DNA of 7,872 nucleotides from Acidobacteriota bacterium (GTDB lineage Bacteria > Acidobacteriota > Holophagae > Holophagales > Holophagaceae). Of the stretch, positions 5,697-7,872 are shown in pieces. The position numbers were made by a program, and so were the translations under genes. Under the pieces are notes generated by a model, which was not told where the DNA came from, searched no databases, and saw nothing but the letters and a program-made list of their open reading frames with translations. Within the stretch, counting starts at the first letter, position 1. Each line of letters starts with the position of its first letter. The DNA lies in the NCBI GenBank assembly GCA_021778785.1, contig JAJYBX010000076.1, forward strand, positions 1 to 7,872, written 5' to 3'.

Positions 5697-7871
5697 CTAG
5701 TTGAACGTGACGTGGTTGTCGTACCCGGTGCGGGAGGCCAGATTGCCGAATCCGCTCGTGGTGCTGACCGCGACGTTGGCGGGGAGGGTGGCGGTGACGG
5801 TCTCGCCCGGGGCCATGCCGGTCACCGCGACCTGGTAGTTGGCGCCGCTGCCGGTCACGGTCACGCCGGGCGTTCCCGCCATGCCGGTGATCACGACGCC
5901 GCCAGCGGTGAAGCCGCTGACGGGGCCGTCGAAGACGACGTCGAACAGGATGGGGCTCGAACTCGTGGGATCGGCCTGCCCTGCGGCCTGCTTGATCGTC
6001 ACGCCGGGGTGGAACTCTGCGAAGACGGTGGCGCTGGCGATCTGGACCGCGCTCGCCGTCGTCCCATCCTTGATGTCCACGGTGATGTTCCCGTACAGCC
6101 CATTGATCGAGAGCTGCGTGGTCGCGCCGGGGGTTCCCGCGGCCGTCAGCCTGAAGGGGCCGCTGGTGAGGAAGGCCCCGTTCTGGTAGAGGTCCCAGGT
6201 GTAGTCCGAGAGCATCTGGCCCCCGAGATTCGTGATGGTGAAGTTGGAATTCCCGGCGAGGTCCGCAGAGCCCGACAGGACGAGATTGACCTTGTAGAAG
6301 GTGACGTGGTTGTCGTACCCGGTGCGGGAGGCCAGGTTGCCGAAGCCGCTCGTCGTGCTGAGGGCGGCGTTGGCGCGGATGGCGGCGGTGACGGTCTCGC
6401 CATTGGCCATGCCCGTCACGGCCACCTGGTAGTTGGCGCCACTGCCGGTCACGGTGATGCCAGGTGCTCCCGCCATGCCGGTGATGACCACGCCACTGGC
6501 GTCGAAGCCGGTGACCGGGCCATCGAACACCACATCGAAGAGGATGGGGCTCAGGTTGGTGGGATCGGCCTGGGTGGTGGCCTGCTTGATCGTCACGTTC
6601 GGGTGGTACTCCACGAGCACGGTGGCGCTGGCGATCTGGGTGGAACTGCCATCCTTGAGGACCACCGTCACATTCCCGTACAACCCGTTGATCGAGAGCT
6701 GCGTGGTCGCGCCGGGGGTTCCGGCCGCCGTCAGCTGGAACGAGCCACTGGTGAGGAAGGTGCCGTTCTGGTAGAGCTCCCAGGTGAAGGCGGAAGTCAT
6801 GGCCCCGCCGATGTTGGTGATGGTGAAGGTGGAGTTGCCCTGGGTATCGGCCGATCCCGACAGCACCAGGTTGGCGAGGGTGTAGTCCTGCCCGGCCAGG
6901 CTGGCGGTGAGGTTGGCGTAGCTCCGGCTGGCGGGCGTGAAGGTGTAGCCGGCCTTGGAAGGCGTGACGGTGCCGGACCAGCCGTAGGGGACGGAGAGGC
7001 TGTAGGCTCCGGAGGCATCCGCGGTCACGGTCTTCGCCGTGCCATCGACGAAGGTGAGCGTCGCGCCCCCCACGCCGGCGTTGCCGCTGAGGGTGTAGGT
7101 GATGGCCGAGGCCGTGTAGTTCTGGGCCTGGTTGGCGAGCACATGGGTGTAGGTGGAGCTGGCGGGCGTGAAGGTGTAGCCGGCCTTGGCGGGGGTGACC
7201 GTGCCGGACCAGTCGTAGGAGACGGGAAGGCTGTAGGCTCCGGAGGCATCGGCGGTGACCGTCTTCGCCGTGCCATCGACGTAGGCGAGGGTCGCGCCGG
7301 CCACCCCGGCATTGCCGCTGAGGGTGTAGGTGATGGCCGAGGCGGTGTAGTTCTGGGCCTGGTTGGCGAGCACATGGGTGTAAGTGGAACTGGCCGGTGT
7401 GAAGGTGGTGCCGGCCTTGGAAGGCGTGACGGTGCCGGACCAGTCGTAGGGGACGGGGAGGCTGTAGGCTCCGGAGGCATCGGCGGTGACCGTCTTCGCC
7501 GTGCCATCGATGTAGGTGAGGGTCGCGCCCGCCGTTCCGGCATGGCCTTGGATGAGGAAGGTGGTGGGCGCGATCACCAGAGAGATGCTCCGGCTGGCGC
7601 TGCCGCCTTGGCCATCGTTGGCGGCGTAGGACAGGCCGAAGGTGCCCGCCTGGGTGGGGGTGCCCGTCAGGCTGTGGGTTCCCGGAGCGAAGCTGATCCC
7701 GGCGGGGAGGGCTCCCGTGAGGGCGTAGGTGACGGGATCGTTATCCACATCCGTGGCCGTGGGGAGAATCTGGTTGTAGGGAGTCCCCTGGCTTCCGGCC
7801 GGGAGTGCGATGGCGGGTGGCAGGACGGGGGCGTGGTTGGGAACGGCGATGGGGGTGGATGGCGGGGAGGT
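5697..7871 (-). CDS. Large Ig-like repeat protein, probably exported or cell-surface, 5' end beyond right edge
   Basis: 724 residues of the C-terminal part are present; the frame is open through the right edge, so signal peptide and N-terminus are not seen. The GTG at 7748 is internal (TATDVDNDPVTY), not a start. Numbering from the edge: residues 9-102 form a putative Ig/cadherin-like domain (He_PIG type: PAGSQGTPYN, DVDNDPVTY, LTGTPTQAGTF, ANDGQGG). Three 77-residue repeats follow (104-334; core DGTAKTVTADASGAYSL, WSGTVTPSKAGYTFTPAS), resembling Cna-B/carboxypeptidase-regulatory-like beta sandwiches. Then come two 195-residue modules (335-724), each with an N-half (LVLSGSA, TWELYQNG, GLYGNVTV) and an Ig-like C-half (VTIKQA, ILFDVVFDGPV, ASRTGYDNHVTF). 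Composition is rich in T, G, A, S and V and nearly cysteine-free, as in adhesins or matrix proteins. The stop comes two residues after the last VTF, with no LPXTG, PEP-CTERM or other sorting tail. Role in adhesion is inferred, not shown. Confidence 0.88.
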   Translation of the reverse strand, partial: TSPPSTPIAVPNHAPVLPPAIALPAGSQGTPYNQILPTATDVDNDPVTYALTGALPAGISFAPGTHSLTGTPTQAGTFGLSYAANDGQGGSASRSISLVIAPTTFLIQGHAGTAGATLTYIDGTAKTVTADASGAYSLPVPYDWSGTVTPSKAGTTFTPASSTYTHVLANQAQNYTASAITYTLSGNAGVAGATLAYVDGTAKTVTADASGAYSLPVSYDWSGTVTPAKAGYTFTPASSTYTHVLANQAQNYTASAITYTLSGNAGVGGATLTFVDGTAKTVTADASGAYSLSVPYGWSGTVTPSKAGYTFTPASRSYANLTASLAGQDYTLANLVLSGSADTQGNSTFTITNIGGAMTSAFTWELYQNGTFLTSGSFQLTAAGTPGATTQLSINGLYGNVTVVLKDGSSTQIASATVLVEYHPNVTIKQATTQADPTNLSPILFDVVFDGPVTGFDASGVVITGMAGAPGITVTGSGANYQVAVTGMANGETVTAAIRANAALSTTSGFGNLASRTGYDNHVTFYKVNLVLSGSADLAGNSNFTITNLGGQMLSDYTWDLYQNGAFLTSGPFRLTAAGTPGATTQLSINGLYGNITVDIKDGTTASAVQIASATVFAEFHPGVTIKQAAGQADPTSSSPILFDVVFDGPVSGFTAGGVVITGMAGTPGVTVTGSGANYQVAVTGMAPGETVTATLPANVAVSTTSGFGNLASRTGYDNHVTFN
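5700..6284 (-). repeat. Second copy of the 585-bp (195-residue) module
   Basis: This in-frame copy starts at LVLSGSADLAG and ends with the last residue before the stop. It is co-linear with the copy at 6285-6869 apart from three extra residues in a KDG-containing loop and a shorter end. The two copies share long identical DNA stretches, for example the 35 bases at 5707-5741 and 6301-6335, which points to duplication or ongoing gene conversion. Confidence 0.85.
6285..6869 (-). repeat. First copy of the 585-bp (195-residue) module
   Basis: It begins at LVLSGSADTQG directly after the third 77-residue repeat and ends with FYKVN before the second copy begins. Each copy appears to hold two beta domains: one with the YQNG/GLYGN signature and one Ig-like with the FDGPVTGF and GSGANYQVAVTGM signatures. 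Confidence 0.85.
6870..7562 (-). repeat. Three in-register 231-bp tandem repeats (77 residues each)
   Basis: Units lie at 7332-7562, 7101-7331 and 6870-7100 and keep an exact 231-base period: the marker gtgccatcga starts at 7501, 7270 and 7039. Units one and two differ at 27 of 231 bases by my hand count, mostly at the outer edge of unit one. The third unit diverges over its last 17 residues, where it joins the next module. Each unit encodes one beta-sandwich-like repeat of the surface protein. Confidence 0.88.
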
Positions 7872-7872
7872 G

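Noticed and set aside
7025..7543. Repetitive P/S/R-rich frame within the 231-bp repeats
   Set aside because: It only reflects the DNA repeats read in a wrong frame; the T/G/A/S-rich frame continues through both flanking domains.
6870..7562. Possible CRISPR-like array
   Set aside because: The repeats are 231 bases long, contiguous and coding in one frame, with no short repeat and spacer alternation.

Overview
The window is about two-thirds G+C or higher. Every gene I can support lies on the minus strand, so the window reads biologically from its right end to its left. The strong GC bias at third codon positions leaves very long open frames on the opposite strand, which are shadows of the real genes. 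Gene content (a secreted Ig-like repeat protein, a cystathionine beta-synthase-type enzyme, a 2-oxoacid dehydrogenase E1 beta subunit, a polysaccharide deacetylase and a large TPR/glycosidase protein) suggests a free-living high-GC Gram-negative soil or sediment bacterium. An acidobacterium of the Holophaga/Geothrix type is my best guess, but this is an impression from protein style and no marker gene settles it.

Right part (5697-7871): the 3' end of a large repetitive, probably exported protein whose start lies beyond the right edge. It has a putative Ig (He_PIG-like) domain, three tandem 77-residue repeats and two 195-residue modules, with the stop directly after the last module. A GC-rich hairpin 22 bases past the stop is a likely transcription terminator.

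Middle (4519-5526): a stand-alone cystathionine beta-synthase/cysteine synthase-family PLP enzyme with a clear Shine-Dalgarno and a second long hairpin in its leader. The 163-base gap after its stop holds a repeat element with 20-base inverted ends (18/20 match) and several internal copies of the same motif.

Left part (2-4352): three tightly packed, probably co-translated genes: a 2-oxoacid dehydrogenase E1 beta subunit, a NodB-type polysaccharide deacetylase with a signal peptide (7-base overlap with the preceding gene), and a TPR + glycoside hydrolase TIM barrel + CBM9-like protein (ATGA overlap) that runs off the left edge. The deacetylase and hydrolase make sense together as glycan-processing enzymes. 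The E1 beta gene is an odd companion because no E1 alpha, E2 or E3 gene adjoins it.

I see no RNA gene, CRISPR array, transposase or phage gene, and no convincing wholly new system. The points most worth a second look are the intergenic inverted-repeat element, the in-register repeats of the surface protein, the orphan E1 beta in a glycan-enzyme operon, and the unusual make-up of the glycosidase.
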